Shown here piece by piece: positions 1-8,711 of a DNA stretch of 64,000 nucleotides (the first letter of the stretch is position 1; the number at the start of each line of letters is the position of its first letter). The position numbers were made by a program, and so were the translations under genes. The DNA comes from Acidobacteriota bacterium (GTDB lineage: Bacteria; Acidobacteriota; Terriglobia; Acidiferrales; UBA7541): positions 280,434 to 344,433 of the forward strand of contig JABCZD010000006.1 of the NCBI GenBank assembly GCA_013289855.1. Reading direction: 5' to 3'. Under the pieces are notes generated by a model that worked only from the letters and a program-made list of their open reading frames with translations, searched no databases and was not told the DNA's origin.

Positions 1-261
1 GAGCTGCATAACCGCGTCGTCGTAGAGGGCGAGTGTGTTTTCGATGGTGCGCGGGCCTTTTACAGCGAGGAGTTGATCGAGGGATTTTTGCGCACGCGCC
101 AGTCGATCGTCGACGCGATGCTCGAGGATGTCCGGATCGACCGGTGCATCCCAGAGATGCGGGCCGTAGGGCGTAGTCTGCGCATTCACGCTAGGCAGGA
201 TGGCCGCGAGCAACAGACATGCACAAGCCAACATTCTAAGCAGCACAATGGTGAGGGTCAT
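1..261 (-). CDS. M3-family oligopeptidase-like protein, N-terminal part (runs off left edge)
   Basis: Only the first 87 codons lie in the window; the frame stays open to base 1. The ATG at 259-261 is followed by a clear signal peptide (hydrophobic residues 4-25, ending near VNAQ). The mature start reads PYGPHLWDAPVD, and RTIENTLALYDDAVMQL stands at residues 71-87. That last pattern resembles the N-terminal helical region of secreted thimet oligopeptidase-like (M3) metallopeptidases. The catalytic HEXXH would lie outside the window, so activity cannot be judged. Family assignment rests on a short stretch and is tentative. The gene is 56 bp downstream of ndk on the same strand. Confidence 0.55.
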   Translation of the reverse strand, partial: MTLTIVLLRMLACACLLLAAILPSVNAQTTPYGPHLWDAPVDPDILEHRVDDRLARAQKSLDQLLAVKGPRTIENTLALYDDAVMQL

Positions 262-317
262 TTTTTCTCGCTTTAGTTAGAAAGACGCGCTGCTTGGCCG
301 CTGGTTAGCTCTGCTGG

Positions 318-737
318 CTAGATCAGCTCGAGGCCGGCGAAGAAATAGGAAATTTCGAAGGCGGCGGTGTCATGCGCGTCAGAGCCGTGTGTGCAATTGG
401 TGCCGATGCTGGTGCCGAGATCGTGGCGAATGGTGCCGGGAGTTGCTTTCTTGGGGTCGGTGGCGCCCATGGCGTCGCGCCATTTGGCGATGGCGTTGTC
501 GGCTTCGAGGACCATGGCGATAATTTTGCCAGAGGACATGAAGTCGGTGAGTTCGCCGAAAAACGGGCGGGCTTTGTGGACGTGGTAGAAGCCGCCGGCT
601 TCTTCTTTGGTGAGGCGCAGCGATTTGATGGCGACGATTTTGAAGCCGTGTTTCTGGATGCGCGACAGAATCTCCCCTTGTTGGTGGGCGGTTACCGCGT
701 CGGGTTTGATGATTGCGAAAGTGCGTTCGATGGCCAC
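318..737 (-). CDS. ndk: Nucleoside diphosphate kinase
   Basis: 139 residues, the normal length for the family. It transfers the gamma-phosphate between nucleoside triphosphates and diphosphates in the cytoplasm through a phosphohistidine. The N-terminus ERTFAIIKPDAV is typical. The active-site block NCTHGSDAHDTAAFEI holds catalytic His117. The start is a GTG at 735-737, preceded at about 10 nt by AGGAGG. It lies downstream of sucCD on the same strand; succinyl-CoA synthetase makes NTPs that NDK can redistribute, and the pairing is common. A 115 bp gap to sucD contains a palindromic repeat. Assignment is secure. Confidence 0.97.
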   Translation of the reverse strand: MAIERTFAIIKPDAVTAHQQGEILSRIQKHGFKIVAIKSLRLTKEEAGGFYHVHKARPFFGELTDFMSSGKIIAMVLEADNAIAKWRDAMGATDPKKATPGTIRHDLGTSIGTNCTHGSDAHDTAAFEISYFFAGLELI

Positions 738-796
738 GAAAACAATTCCTCCTGGATTTTTGCAGATTCGTTTCCGCCTCAGTGGGGCTGGCGAAA

Positions 797-825
797 GGCG
801 ACCGCCTCAGAAGGCGGCCGCTACA
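797..825 (+). repeat. REP-like palindrome (GGCGACCGCC type) between ndk and sucD
   Basis: Arms CCGCCT (802-807) and AGGCGG (812-817) enclose a 4-nt loop, flanked by GGCGA on the left and CCGCTACA on the right. A second copy, differing only in the six central bases, is in inverted orientation at 34311-34339. A partial copy starts at 13546. Confidence 0.75.
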
Positions 826-852
826 AATTCAAATACGTAGATTCAAAGACGC

Positions 853-1725
853 TCAACCCTTTAGGGCGGCGGCGACTGTGGAGCCCATGTCGGCCGGAGT
901 CTCCACACACTTGATGCCGGCGGCGGCCATCGCGGCGTATTTGTCTTTCGCGGTTCCCTGGCCGCCGCTAATGATGGCTCCCGCGTGGCCCATGCGACGG
1001 CCCGGCGGAGCGGTTTGACCGGCGATGAAACCGATGACGGGTTTCTTCACATGGGCTCTTACAAATTCTGCGGCGCGCTCTTCGGCATTGCCGCCGATTT
1101 CTCCGATCAAGATGATGGCGTGGGTATCGGGGTCGTCGTTCAAAAGACGAATGGCTTCGAGGTGATTGGTGCCGATGATGGGATCGCCGCCGATGCCGAT
1201 GCAAGTGGACTGTCCGATGCCGAGTTGCGTGAGTTGATGGACAGCTTCATAGGTAAGCGTACCGCTGCGGCTGACGACGCCGACGTGGCCTTGCTGGTGA
1301 ATGCGGCCGGGCATGATACCGATTTTGCATTTGCCGGGAGAGATTACGCCCGGGCAGTTGGGCCCGATCAGGCGCGTTTTCTTGAAATCGACGGCAGCGG
1401 CCACGCGAACCATGTCCAGAACCGGGATGCCTTCGGTGATGCAGATGACGAGCGGGATTTGCGAATCCGCGGCTTCCAAAATCGCGTCGGAGGCGTAGGG
1501 CGGCGGGACGAAGATGACGCTGGCGTTTGCGCCGGTGGCTTTTACGGCGTCTGCAACGGTATTGAAGACCGGCTTGTCCAGATGCTTCGTGCCGCCCTTG
1601 CCAGGGGTTACGCCGCCTACTACGTGCGTGCCGTATTCAATCATTTGCTGCGCGTGGAAGGTGCCTTCGCGCCCGGTGAAGCCCTGCACGATCAATCGTG
1701 TTTGCTCGCCAACAAGTACGCTCAT
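853..1725 (-). CDS. sucD: Succinyl-CoA synthetase, alpha subunit
   Basis: 290 residues. This subunit binds CoA and carries the phosphohistidine in the TCA-cycle step succinyl-CoA to succinate with NTP formation. A CoA-binding Rossmann-like start ([20 protein letters not shown]) is present. The phosphohistidine is in the [10 protein letters not shown] segment near residue 245. The sequence [11 protein letters not shown] and the block [11 protein letters not shown] are also typical. The ATG overlaps the stop of sucC by four bases (ATGA), so the two subunits are probably translationally coupled. Confidence 0.97.
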   Translation of the reverse strand: MSVLVGEQTRLIVQGFTGREGTFHAQQMIEYGTHVVGGVTPGKGGTKHLDKPVFNTVADAVKATGANASVIFVPPPYASDAILEAADSQIPLVICITEGIPVLDMVRVAAAVDFKKTRLIGPNCPGVISPGKCKIGIMPGRIHQQGHVGVVSRSGTLTYEAVHQLTQLGIGQSTCIGIGGDPIIGTNHLEAIRLLNDDPDTHAIILIGEIGGNAEERAAEFVRAHVKKPVIGFIAGQTAPPGRRMGHAGAIISGGQGTAKDKYAAMAAAGIKCVETPADMGSTVAAALKG

Positions 1726-2891
1726 CGCGCACCTCCCGCAAGCTGAACTACTTTTGTAGCGCCGTCCTTCATACCGTCGGCGATGGTGAAATTCAAGTGG
1801 CTGTCGCGGAGGATTTTTTGGCCGACTTCGACGTTGGTGCCTTCCATGCGCACGACCACTGGGACTTTGAGTTGCAAATCTTTGGCTGCGGCAACTACGC
1901 CAGTCGCCAAAACATCACAGCGCAAAATACCGCCGAAAATATTGATGAAAACTGCTTTTACGCTGGGATCGCTCATGAGGATGCGGAATGCGTTTTTCAC
2001 CTGTTCGGCGGAAGCTCCTCCGCCGACGTCGAGGAAGTTTGCCGGTGAACCGCCCGCGTATTTGATGATGTCCATGGTCGCCATGGCGAGGCCGGCGCCG
2101 TTCACCATGCAGGCGACCGAGCCGTCCAGCTTGATGTAATTGAGGCCGTACTTGGAGGCTTCGACTTCGAGGGGATCTTCCTCGTCGAGATCGCGCAGTC
2201 CGCGTAATTCCTGGTGACGAAAAAGACCGTTGTCGTCGATGGTCATCTTCGCGTCAAGAGCCACGAGGCGGCCGTCTCCCGTGACGATAACCGGATTGAT
2301 TTCGAGCATGGACGCGTCGGTGTCGATGAAAGCGCGATAAAGAGACTGCAGAAAAGGAACCGCCACCGCGGCAACTTCGCCCGGAAGTCCCAGGCCGAAG
2401 GCGATCTTGCGCGCTTGATATGGCTGCAGGCCCACAATCGGGCTGATAGTTTCCTGCAAAATGGATTCGGGATGATCCTTGGCGACTTCTTCGATTTCCA
2501 TACCGCCCGCGGCGCTGCCCATCAAAATTACTTTGCCGGAGATGCGGTCCACCAGCAGGCTGAGGTACAGTTCGCGCTTGATGTCCAGGCCTTCTTCGAT
2601 AAGCAGGCGCTTGACGATGCGGCCGGAGGGGCCGGTCTGAATGGTGACCAAATTCATGCCCAGCATGTTGCTGGCGATCTCTGCGGCTTCGTCCGGCGAG
2701 TGCGCCAGCTTGACGCCGCCTGCTTTGCCTCTGCCGCCAGCATGAATCTGAGCCTTGACTACAACGACGTTGGACTTGAGGCGCTGCGCGGCGTCGCGCG
2801 CTTCTTCTTTGGTGAAAGCAACTTCGCCGCGCGGCGTGGTGACCCCGTAACGCGCGAGGATCGCCTTGGCCTGGTACTCGTGAATCTTCAT
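1722..2891 (-). CDS. sucC: Succinyl-CoA synthetase, beta subunit
   Basis: 389 residues from the start chosen here. The open frame extends 14 codons further upstream (to 2933), but the family begins [17 protein letters not shown], so the ATG at 2889-2891 is preferred. An N-terminal ATP-grasp domain is visible ([19 protein letters not shown]), then the MLEINPVIV segment that binds nucleotide and metal. The C-terminal CoA-ligase domain contains [12 protein letters not shown] and [11 protein letters not shown]. It is followed directly by sucD with a 4-nt overlap. No strong Shine-Dalgarno is seen before the chosen start. Confidence 0.96.
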   Translation of the reverse strand: MKIHEYQAKAILARYGVTTPRGEVAFTKEEARDAAQRLKSNVVVVKAQIHAGGRGKAGGVKLAHSPDEAAEIASNMLGMNLVTIQTGPSGRIVKRLLIEEGLDIKRELYLSLLVDRISGKVILMGSAAGGMEIEEVAKDHPESILQETISPIVGLQPYQARKIAFGLGLPGEVAAVAVPFLQSLYRAFIDTDASMLEINPVIVTGDGRLVALDAKMTIDDNGLFRHQELRGLRDLDEEDPLEVEASKYGLNYIKLDGSVACMVNGAGLAMATMDIIKYAGGSPANFLDVGGGASAEQVKNAFRILMSDPSVKAVFINIFGGILRCDVLATGVVAAAKDLQLKVPVVVRMEGTNVEVGQKILRDSHLNFTIADGMKDGATKVVQLAGGAR

Positions 2892-3035
2892 TGCGCATCC
2901 ATCAGTGCTAGAATTTTGTTGCTCTCCGAACAAACGAGTTTACTCGGAAACCGCGAGGCGGAGCAAGGATGCGCCAAATAACGGGCACTTCTGCTGCTGC
3001 AAGATTCCACAGCGAAGTTTCAACGCACAGTTGAC

Positions 3036-3575
3036 ATGCACGCCGATAGAATTCAGATACGCCGATTGCTACCGGCCGATGCCGCGTCGTATCGCGACGT
3101 TCGGCTGGAAGGGCTGCGCCTGTCCCCCGAAGCGTTTGGGAGCACCTTCGAGCGAGAAAATGCGCAGACGCTCGAGTGGTTTGCGGAACGCTTGGGTAAT
3201 TCGGACATGTTTGGCGCTTTTCATGGCACCGAAATTTTCGGCACGGCCGGAATATTATTCGGAAGCGGCACGAAAGAGGCGCACAAGGGCCGGCTCGTAG
3301 GCATGTACGTTCGGCCAAGTTCCAGAAGAGCGGGCGTCGGGAGACGGCTGGTCGAGGCCATCATCGAATTTGCGCGCGGTCGGATTGAGCTTATCCAGCT
3401 GTCGGTGGTCGCCGATAACCACGAAGCGCGGCGGCTGTATGCCAGTCTCGGCTTCGTCGAATATGGGCTGGAGAAAAAAGCGCTCAAGCAGGATGGCCGC
3501 TATTATGACGAGGTGCACATGGCCAAAGAACTACAGCCGCCTGAGGCTGGCAGAGCCGAGAAGGAGCGCATCTGA
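3036..3575 (+). CDS. GNAT-family N-acetyltransferase
   Basis: 179 residues with one GNAT fold. Residues 87-103 (LVGMYVRPSSRRAGVGR) form motif A, with the acetyl-CoA pyrophosphate loop RRAGVG at 97-102. NHEARRLYASLGFVEYG is the usual motif B region. The order (N-terminal helices, motif A, N-E-A-R-R-L-Y) is that of small-molecule or protein N-acetyltransferases. The substrate cannot be read from the sequence. The stop codon overlaps the proposed CTG start of trpD, so the two genes probably form an operon. Confidence 0.88.
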   Translation: MHADRIQIRRLLPADAASYRDVRLEGLRLSPEAFGSTFERENAQTLEWFAERLGNSDMFGAFHGTEIFGTAGILFGSGTKEAHKGRLVGMYVRPSSRRAGVGRRLVEAIIEFARGRIELIQLSVVADNHEARRLYASLGFVEYGLEKKALKQDGRYYDEVHMAKELQPPEAGRAEKERI

Positions 3576-4597
3576 GTCTCTCCGCGATTGAAAGAGTTGA
3601 AGCCGGACAAATCTTGACGCGCGCGGAAGCTTCCGCGCTGATGGACGAGTTGCTCGACGGGCGGCTGGACACGCCGCAGATCGTGCGGTTTTTACTCGCC
3701 ATGAACCACAGGCCGGTGCGCGCAGAAGAACTGACTGGCTTTGCCGAAGCGATGCGCAAGCGCGCCACGCCGGTCTTCACTGCGGATGTGGCGCGACCGC
3801 AAAACATCGTGGATACCTGCGGCACCGGCGGAGATGGTTCCGGAACATTCAACATTTCGACTGCGGCGGCGATTGTGGCGGCGGCCGCAGGCGCGCGCGT
3901 GGCCAAGCACGGGAACCGCGCGGCAAGTTCGCGCACGGGCTCCGCGGATGTGCTGGAAGCACTGGGCGTGCGCATCGACTTGCCCTTCGCAGAATATGGA
4001 CGTGCCATCCGGGAAATCGGCATAGGTTTCTTTTTCGCACAAGCGGCGCATACCGCCACGCGCCAAGCCGCGCCGGCTCGCAAACAAATCGGCGTTCGCA
4101 CAGTTTTTAATCTGCTGGGCCCGCTGACGAATCCCGCGGGCGCGCAGGCGCAAGTTTTGGGGGTGCCGTCGCCAGAGGTCGTCGACGTGCTGGCCGCAAC
4201 GCTGAGGGAACTCGGCGTCTCGCGAGCGTTCGTGGTGCACGGCGCCGGCGGCTTGGACGAAATTTCGCTGGCCGGTGAAACTCAAGTGGCCGAATTGCGT
4301 GGCGGAAAAATTTCGCGTTATGTTGTGTCGCCGGAAATTTTTGGTGTAGAGTACGCGTCGCTGCAGGACCTTGCCGGGGGCGCCGCCGAGGAAAATGCGG
4401 AGATCATCCGCGGCGTGCTGGACGGCAAACCTGGGGCCGCGCAAGACGTGGTGCTGATCAACGCGGCAGCGGCGCTGGTGGCGGCGGGGGTGGCGGAACA
4501 TTTTCTCGGCGGTGTGTTCATGGCGCGCGAAGCGATTCGCTCCGGGAAAGCGCGAGAAAAATTGGCGGCGCTGGCGAAATTCACGAATCGCGCGTGA
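3572..4597 (+). CDS. trpD: Anthranilate phosphoribosyltransferase
   Basis: Joins anthranilate to PRPP, the second step of tryptophan synthesis. The PRPP-binding loop GTGGDGSGTFN is at about residues 84-94. KHGNRAASSRTGSADVLEALG and the block GVRTVFNLLGPLTNP are also family signatures. The start is unusual. The first conventional start is a TTG at 3614 (327 residues), which drops the first helix. Reading from a CTG at 3572 adds SLSAIERVEAGQI and gives 341 residues, the usual family length. AAGGAG at 3561-3566 is 5 nt upstream of that CTG. The CTG overlaps the GNAT stop (CTGA), mimicking the ATGA overlaps elsewhere. The function is certain; the start is inference. Confidence 0.95.
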   Translation: MSLSAIERVEAGQILTRAEASALMDELLDGRLDTPQIVRFLLAMNHRPVRAEELTGFAEAMRKRATPVFTADVARPQNIVDTCGTGGDGSGTFNISTAAAIVAAAAGARVAKHGNRAASSRTGSADVLEALGVRIDLPFAEYGRAIREIGIGFFFAQAAHTATRQAAPARKQIGVRTVFNLLGPLTNPAGAQAQVLGVPSPEVVDVLAATLRELGVSRAFVVHGAGGLDEISLAGETQVAELRGGKISRYVVSPEIFGVEYASLQDLAGGAAEENAEIIRGVLDGKPGAAQDVVLINAAAALVAAGVAEHFLGGVFMAREAIRSGKAREKLAALAKFTNRA

Positions 4598-4799
4598 GAA
4601 ATTGGCGGTGTGCCATGCCTAAAGGGCGTAGAAATAGGGCGCGGAATTAGCGCCACATTTTTCTGCTCGACGTGTTAGTAATTAACTTGATATCTCGGGC
4701 AAAAAGCTCACAAGAAGGCAGTTACGGGAACTTTTGCCAGGCCCTTGGGTGCTCCGAGTACTCTGTGGAAAACATTGTGGAAACCGCAGGTAGGCAATT

Positions 4800-4822
4800 G
4801 GCACCGCGAAAAACGTGGTGCC
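4800..4822. repeat. Strong hairpin with AAAAA loop
   Basis: Left arm GGCACCGCG (4800-4808), loop AAAAA, right arm CGTGGTGCC (4814-4822): nine pairs including one G-U. No T-run follows immediately, so it is not a classical terminator for trpD. It may be part of a structured RNA. Confidence 0.5.
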
Positions 4823-5188
4823 GCGGGTGATTATTTTGCGCCCGCTCGCACCTGCTAAGCTATTACAAATGAATGCTTTACGGGAAGATAAAGCAAATTC
4901 CCCTGTAAATATGACGATTTCGTAACACGAATCCCAGATTCCACATTTGCACAGATGGCAGAGGACCATCGCCTCTTGCCCCAGCAAAACCCGCCGGTGC
5001 AGCGAACCCCTTTGTTTAGTGGTGAGTACCTAGACAGCCGTTTTTAACCGCCCCGGACCACTGTTTCGCGCGTCATTCGTTACGCAATCGCGCGACCTCG
5101 CACGACATCGCAGGACATGGTGACTGTGCAAACTTCTGCATGCTGCTTCCCGACTCTTACATTCTCGTGTCTCTCGCCGTGGCAGTCG

Positions 5189-5217
5189 TTGACGGTTGCA
5201 GACCCAAAGTCTATAGT
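5189..5217 (+). promoter_or_regulatory. Sigma70-type promoter upstream of pgsA
   Basis: TTGACG (5189-5194), a 17-nt spacer, then TATAGT (5212-5217). Each box differs from consensus at one position. Expected transcription start is near 5224, about 50 nt before the pgsA ATG. Confidence 0.65.
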
Positions 5218-5273
5218 GAATTTGCGGTGACGTTTCGCTCACGCAGGCGGCCTACGCCCGCCGTCTGGCGCCT

Positions 5274-5906
5274 ATGAACCTTCCCAACGCATTGACGCTG
5301 CTCCGGATATTCTTCGTACCCGTCTTGATAGTGGTGTTGCTCACGCGCAGCCCGAATATCGAGCTGTGGGGTTTTACCATGCACTTCGAGTTTTGGGGCG
5401 TATTGATTTTGCTCACCGCGGCGGCCACCGATTGGCTGGACGGTTATCTGGCGCGGCGGAGGTCTGAAGTGACCACGCTGGGAATTCTGCTGGATCCGAT
5501 CGCCGACAAGCTGCTTATCTCCGCGGCGTTCGTTTCCCTGGTGGATATGCACCTGGTTCCCGGCTGGATGGTGGTGATCATCATCGGGCGGGAGTTTACC
5601 GTGCTGGGATTGCGCAATATTGCCTCCGCGGAAGGTTTTACCATTGAGGCTTCAGTCCTGGGAAAGACCAAGATGGTGTTGCAGGTTTGCGCCGTGGCGG
5701 TGCTGATCGCCGGAGCGCGTCATCCCTCGCTGCACCTGATCGCCAAAATTTTATTGTGGCTGGTGGTGGTTAGCGCGTTAGTTTCCGCGGCACAATATTT
5801 CCTGCGCTTCTGGGCCAAAGTGGATGACCGCATCAAACAGCGCCGGACGCTGCGCATGTTGGAAGCACGCAACAAGAACTCGCGGGACGTCGTGGTGAGC
5901 GATTGA
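5274..5906 (+). CDS. pgsA: CDP-diacylglycerol--glycerol-3-phosphate 3-phosphatidyltransferase
   Basis: 210 residues, integral inner-membrane enzyme. It makes phosphatidylglycerol phosphate from CDP-diacylglycerol and glycerol-3-phosphate. The CDP-alcohol phosphotransferase signature is complete: D53, D56-G57, A60-R61, G70, D74 and D78 in DWLDGYLAR..GILLDPIAD. Several hydrophobic helices surround it (residues 8-24, 40-52, 95-110, 130-145, 155-172). The N-terminus MNLPNALTLLRI is typical of PgsA. It stands alone with its own promoter and a likely terminator shared with the convergent gene downstream. Confidence 0.94.
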   Translation: MNLPNALTLLRIFFVPVLIVVLLTRSPNIELWGFTMHFEFWGVLILLTAAATDWLDGYLARRRSEVTTLGILLDPIADKLLISAAFVSLVDMHLVPGWMVVIIIGREFTVLGLRNIASAEGFTIEASVLGKTKMVLQVCAVAVLIAGARHPSLHLIAKILLWLVVVSALVSAAQYFLRFWAKVDDRIKQRRTLRMLEARNKNSRDVVVSD

Positions 5907-5964
5907 AGGCGTCTTAGAGATTAAGATTGTCGTAAGCGACTGACGCGCTTGATACCCCCAAAAG

Positions 5965-6001
5965 CAAAAAAGGGCCGCCAATCTCGCGATCGGCAGCCTT
6001 C
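5965..6001 (-). terminator. Rho-independent terminator, probably bidirectional, between pgsA and the 6023-6916 gene
   Basis: Read on the minus strand, AAGGCTGCC pairs with GGCGGCCCTT (one bulged C) around a 12-nt loop and is followed by TTTTTTGCTTTT. On the plus strand the same stem is followed by CTTTTAC, so it could also end pgsA. The two genes converge here. Confidence 0.75.
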
Positions 6002-6022
6002 TTTTACTTGCTAATGCGAAGG

Positions 6023-6916
6023 CTATTCGATTTCGGCGTAATCTCCTGCATACATTTCGGCGCTGCTGAACGTGACCAGCACCGTGGAAGAGTTACGGCT
6101 CACGTTGAGCACAATGGCTTCGCCGAGTACTTCGCGGGGTAGCTCCTTCGGCGAATACTTCTGGGGAGCGCTGCCGAAGCCCCACATCTTGTACTGGTAA
6201 TCCGCCGTCTGCGGCGCGGTTTCGCCTTTTTCCCCTTGATAGCGGAACACGCGGACATAGTCGCCCACCTTGATGCCTTGTACCGCGCCCAGATTGACAA
6301 ACACCGTGCTGTTCTGGCCGTAAGATTCGGCGTAATCAAAACCTATAACCAGCGTGCCGACGGGTTTACCACTAACCGGAGCAAAATGGTCGAACGTTGT
6401 GGCATCTTTATACGGCGGCGCGGGGCGCTCGACGTAAGGCCGGAGGATGTCGCCGCGCTGCATGTAGTTGCAAGAGAAAATGACTTCGGCGATAGAAACT
6501 TTGGGCTGCACGTTTACTACGCGGACTTGCCCGGCGTCCAAGTATGCCGTGCCCATTTGTTTGATGAGCTTGGGCTGCCATTTGAACCAGTTCACGTTAT
6601 CCGTGAGCGGATCTTGTTCGTGGCGCACCACCATGAAACGGTCGCCGACACGCACGCCCTGATCTTGGCCGCGGTTGATGTATACATAGTCTCCGCGGGC
6701 AAACGTAATTTTATATTCCGACTGCTCGCCAGAGATAAGGCGCGTCTCCTCGGGAACCTTCTGATCGGTAAAAAAGCCCGAGCAGTTGGCCGCGGAATAG
6801 CCAGGCGCCAGAGACATGGGGCCGGGTTGCGGCAGACCCTGCGTAGTATTTTGTGCCGGGGTGGACGCGGCACCGAGTAACATAGCAAGAGAAAGAACCG
6901 CTAAATTAGCGCGCAT
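6023..6916 (-). CDS. Conserved-looking secreted protein with internal repeat, function unknown
   Basis: 297 residues. It has a signal peptide (hydrophobic 5-18, cleavage near TPAQN), so it is exported. Two copies of a beta-rich module are visible: GDYVYINRGQDQGVRVGDRF (about 75-94), and VFVNLGAVQGIKVGDYVRVF later. Both share the pattern V-x-N-x-G-x-x-Q-G-[IV]-[KR]-V-G-D. Such modules occur in periplasmic, cell-surface or flagellar accessory proteins. Two cysteines (in ANCSGFF and FSCNYMQRG) could form a disulfide. I do not recognise a named family. It is a single gene, convergent with pgsA, with a terminator just past its stop. Confidence 0.8.
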   Translation of the reverse strand: MRANLAVLSLAMLLGAASTPAQNTTQGLPQPGPMSLAPGYSAANCSGFFTDQKVPEETRLISGEQSEYKITFARGDYVYINRGQDQGVRVGDRFMVVRHEQDPLTDNVNWFKWQPKLIKQMGTAYLDAGQVRVVNVQPKVSIAEVIFSCNYMQRGDILRPYVERPAPPYKDATTFDHFAPVSGKPVGTLVIGFDYAESYGQNSTVFVNLGAVQGIKVGDYVRVFRYQGEKGETAPQTADYQYKMWGFGSAPQKYSPKELPREVLGEAIVLNVSRNSSTVLVTFSSAEMYAGDYAEIE

Positions 6917-7118
6917 GCGAAACTCCTTCGAAACACGCCCTTTTGGGCCGTGCGGGGACCGTGCTTAGCGAAATTAGCAGGGGCCTAGTACCACGTCAAC
7001 GAAATGGAAGCGGGTGCTTTACACATTTGATACTGTGCACTAGAGGGCTTAGTTTCAATGAGTTGCGGGAGCCATTGGGGTGCCAAACGGACTTAGATAG
7101 GCGTCAGGCGGGGGTCAG

Positions 7119-8711
7119 GTGCGAATCAGCGGGGCGATGAAGGGCTTTGGGCACGGCCTGCGGCGCTTGTGCGGCGTGGTGGCCGCGCCGGAGGCGCGCG
7201 AGATGCGGCGCCAAGTGGGTCTGGCGTTGGCGCTGACTTCGACCGTGGAGTTGCGGCTGGATTGGCTTGCGAGCGACGCGGAGCGCACGAAGTTCTTGCG
7301 CTGGCTGGGCCGACAAAAATTTAAGGGCGCCACTTTTATTGCCACGTGCCGGCGCGTCGCAGGCGGCGGGCGGCTGGCCGGAGACATTGCGCGCGAACTT
7401 TTCTGGCTGATTGCGGCGCGCGCGGCGGGGTGCGCGTGGTGCGATGTGGAAATCGAGACGGTGCGCGAATTGCCGGATCAATCGGTGCGGGAATATGCCG
7501 TGCCGCCGCGCGTGCTCTTATCGGTGCACGATTTTGCGCGTACGCCAGCGCTACCGAAATCGCTCAACGCCAGCGTACACGGCGAGGCGGACGCGGTGAA
7601 GATTGCGGCGCAGGCTCGGCACCTGTCGGATGGCTTGCGGCTGCTGAAACTGGCCAGGAAGTCGCGAAATTTTGTGGCCGTGCCCATGGGGGAGGTCGGG
7701 CTGCCGCTGCGAATTTTGGCGCTGCGCGAAGGCAGCGCGCTGGCTTATGCGCCAGTTGGGGAAGCGACGGCACCGGGGCAAGTATCGCTGCGGACGATGA
7801 AGGAGCTTTATCGCGCGCATGAATTGAATCGCGCCACCAAAGTTTACGGCGTGATTGGCGATCCGATTGGCCATTCGCTTTCGCCGTTACTGCACAATAC
7901 TGGATTTGCGGCGACGCGCGCGAACGCGGCGTACTTGCCGTTTCTGGTGCACAAGCTCTCCGAGTTTCTTGCGGCTGTACCGGAAATTGGTATCCGAGGG
8001 TTCAGCGTCACGTTGCCTCACAAGCAGACGATGCTGAAATATTTGGAAACGTGCGACGAATTGGCGGAGCGAATTGGCGCGGTGAACACCGTGACCGTGG
8101 CGCGCGACGGCTCTTTGCATGGCTCGAACACGGATTACGTTGGCGTCATGCGCGCGCTGGAAACGCATATGAAGCTGGCCGGTAGCCGTGTGCTGATCTT
8201 TGGCGCGGGCGGATCAGCGCGGGCTGCCGCCTTTGCGCTGGCGCGCGCGGGAGCCCACGCGGTGATTTGCGCGCGGCGCGAAGCGGCAGCACGTGAACTG
8301 GCGCAGGCGTGCGGCGGAGAGATTGTGCCGCGGCGGGCGCTGCTAACGGAAAAATTCGACGCCGTGCTGAACGCCACGCCGGTGGGGATGCATCCCCATG
8401 CCGGCATTTCGCCGCTTACCGCGCGCGAGTTACACTGTCGAATCGTGATGGACCTGATCTACCGGCCACAGAGGACGGAACTATTGCGGATTGCGGCGCG
8501 CAAAGGGATCGCGGGAATTTCGGGAGTGGAAATGTTCGTGGCGCAAGGTGTGGCGCAGTGGGAATTGTGGACCGGTAGACGCGCTCCGGAGGAGCGGATG
8601 CGTAATGCCGTGTTGACGGCGCTGAAGGATGAGGCGCGTGCTGCTGCCCGCGGGGCAGCAACCTACGGATCGACGCAATCTCTGGTAAGGAAATCCCGGG
8701 GCCGCACATGA
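7119..8711 (+). CDS. aroDE: Bifunctional 3-dehydroquinate dehydratase (type I) / shikimate dehydrogenase
   Basis: 530 residues, a fusion of two consecutive shikimate-pathway enzymes. Residues ~15-235 are type I dehydroquinase: catalytic His137 in LLSVHDF, Schiff-base Lys161 in DAVKIAA, Arg198 in GEVGLPLR, and the APGQVSL loop. Residues ~240-510 are AroE: GDPIGHSLSPLLHN (246-260), catalytic Lys302 in VTLPHKQ, Asp339 in GSNTDYVG, the NADP loop FGAGGSARAA (361-370) and NATPVGM. All key residues of both halves are kept. The start is GTG at 7119; an ATG at 7137 is the alternative. The stop overlaps the trpE start by four bases. The same domain order is known in plants and in some bacteria. Confidence 0.95.
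   Translation: MRISGAMKGFGHGLRRLCGVVAAPEAREMRRQVGLALALTSTVELRLDWLASDAERTKFLRWLGRQKFKGATFIATCRRVAGGGRLAGDIARELFWLIAARAAGCAWCDVEIETVRELPDQSVREYAVPPRVLLSVHDFARTPALPKSLNASVHGEADAVKIAAQARHLSDGLRLLKLARKSRNFVAVPMGEVGLPLRILALREGSALAYAPVGEATAPGQVSLRTMKELYRAHELNRATKVYGVIGDPIGHSLSPLLHNTGFAATRANAAYLPFLVHKLSEFLAAVPEIGIRGFSVTLPHKQTMLKYLETCDELAERIGAVNTVTVARDGSLHGSNTDYVGVMRALETHMKLAGSRVLIFGAGGSARAAAFALARAGAHAVICARREAAARELAQACGGEIVPRRALLTEKFDAVLNATPVGMHPHAGISPLTARELHCRIVMDLIYRPQRTELLRIAARKGIAGISGVEMFVAQGVAQWELWTGRRAPEERMRNAVLTALKDEARAAARGAATYGSTQSLVRKSRGRT

Larger units (their letters stand above)
4598..5273. other. 676 bp intergenic region between trpD and pgsA
   Basis: No convincing gene on either strand. 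Short open frames here have no recognisable start signal or family. It contains a 9-bp hairpin with an all-A loop (4800-4822), locally AT-richer sequence (4855-4930), and a promoter in front of pgsA (5189-5217). No tRNA T-loop pattern was seen. A small RNA is possible but unproven. Confidence 0.6.

Noticed and set aside
985..2981. Plus-strand frames antisense to sucCD
   Set aside because: Low-complexity products with no start signal; sucC and sucD are unambiguous on the other strand.
4682..4987. 101-codon minus frame in the trpD-pgsA gap
   Set aside because: Cys/Ser-rich random-looking product without ribosome site; does not explain the hairpin.
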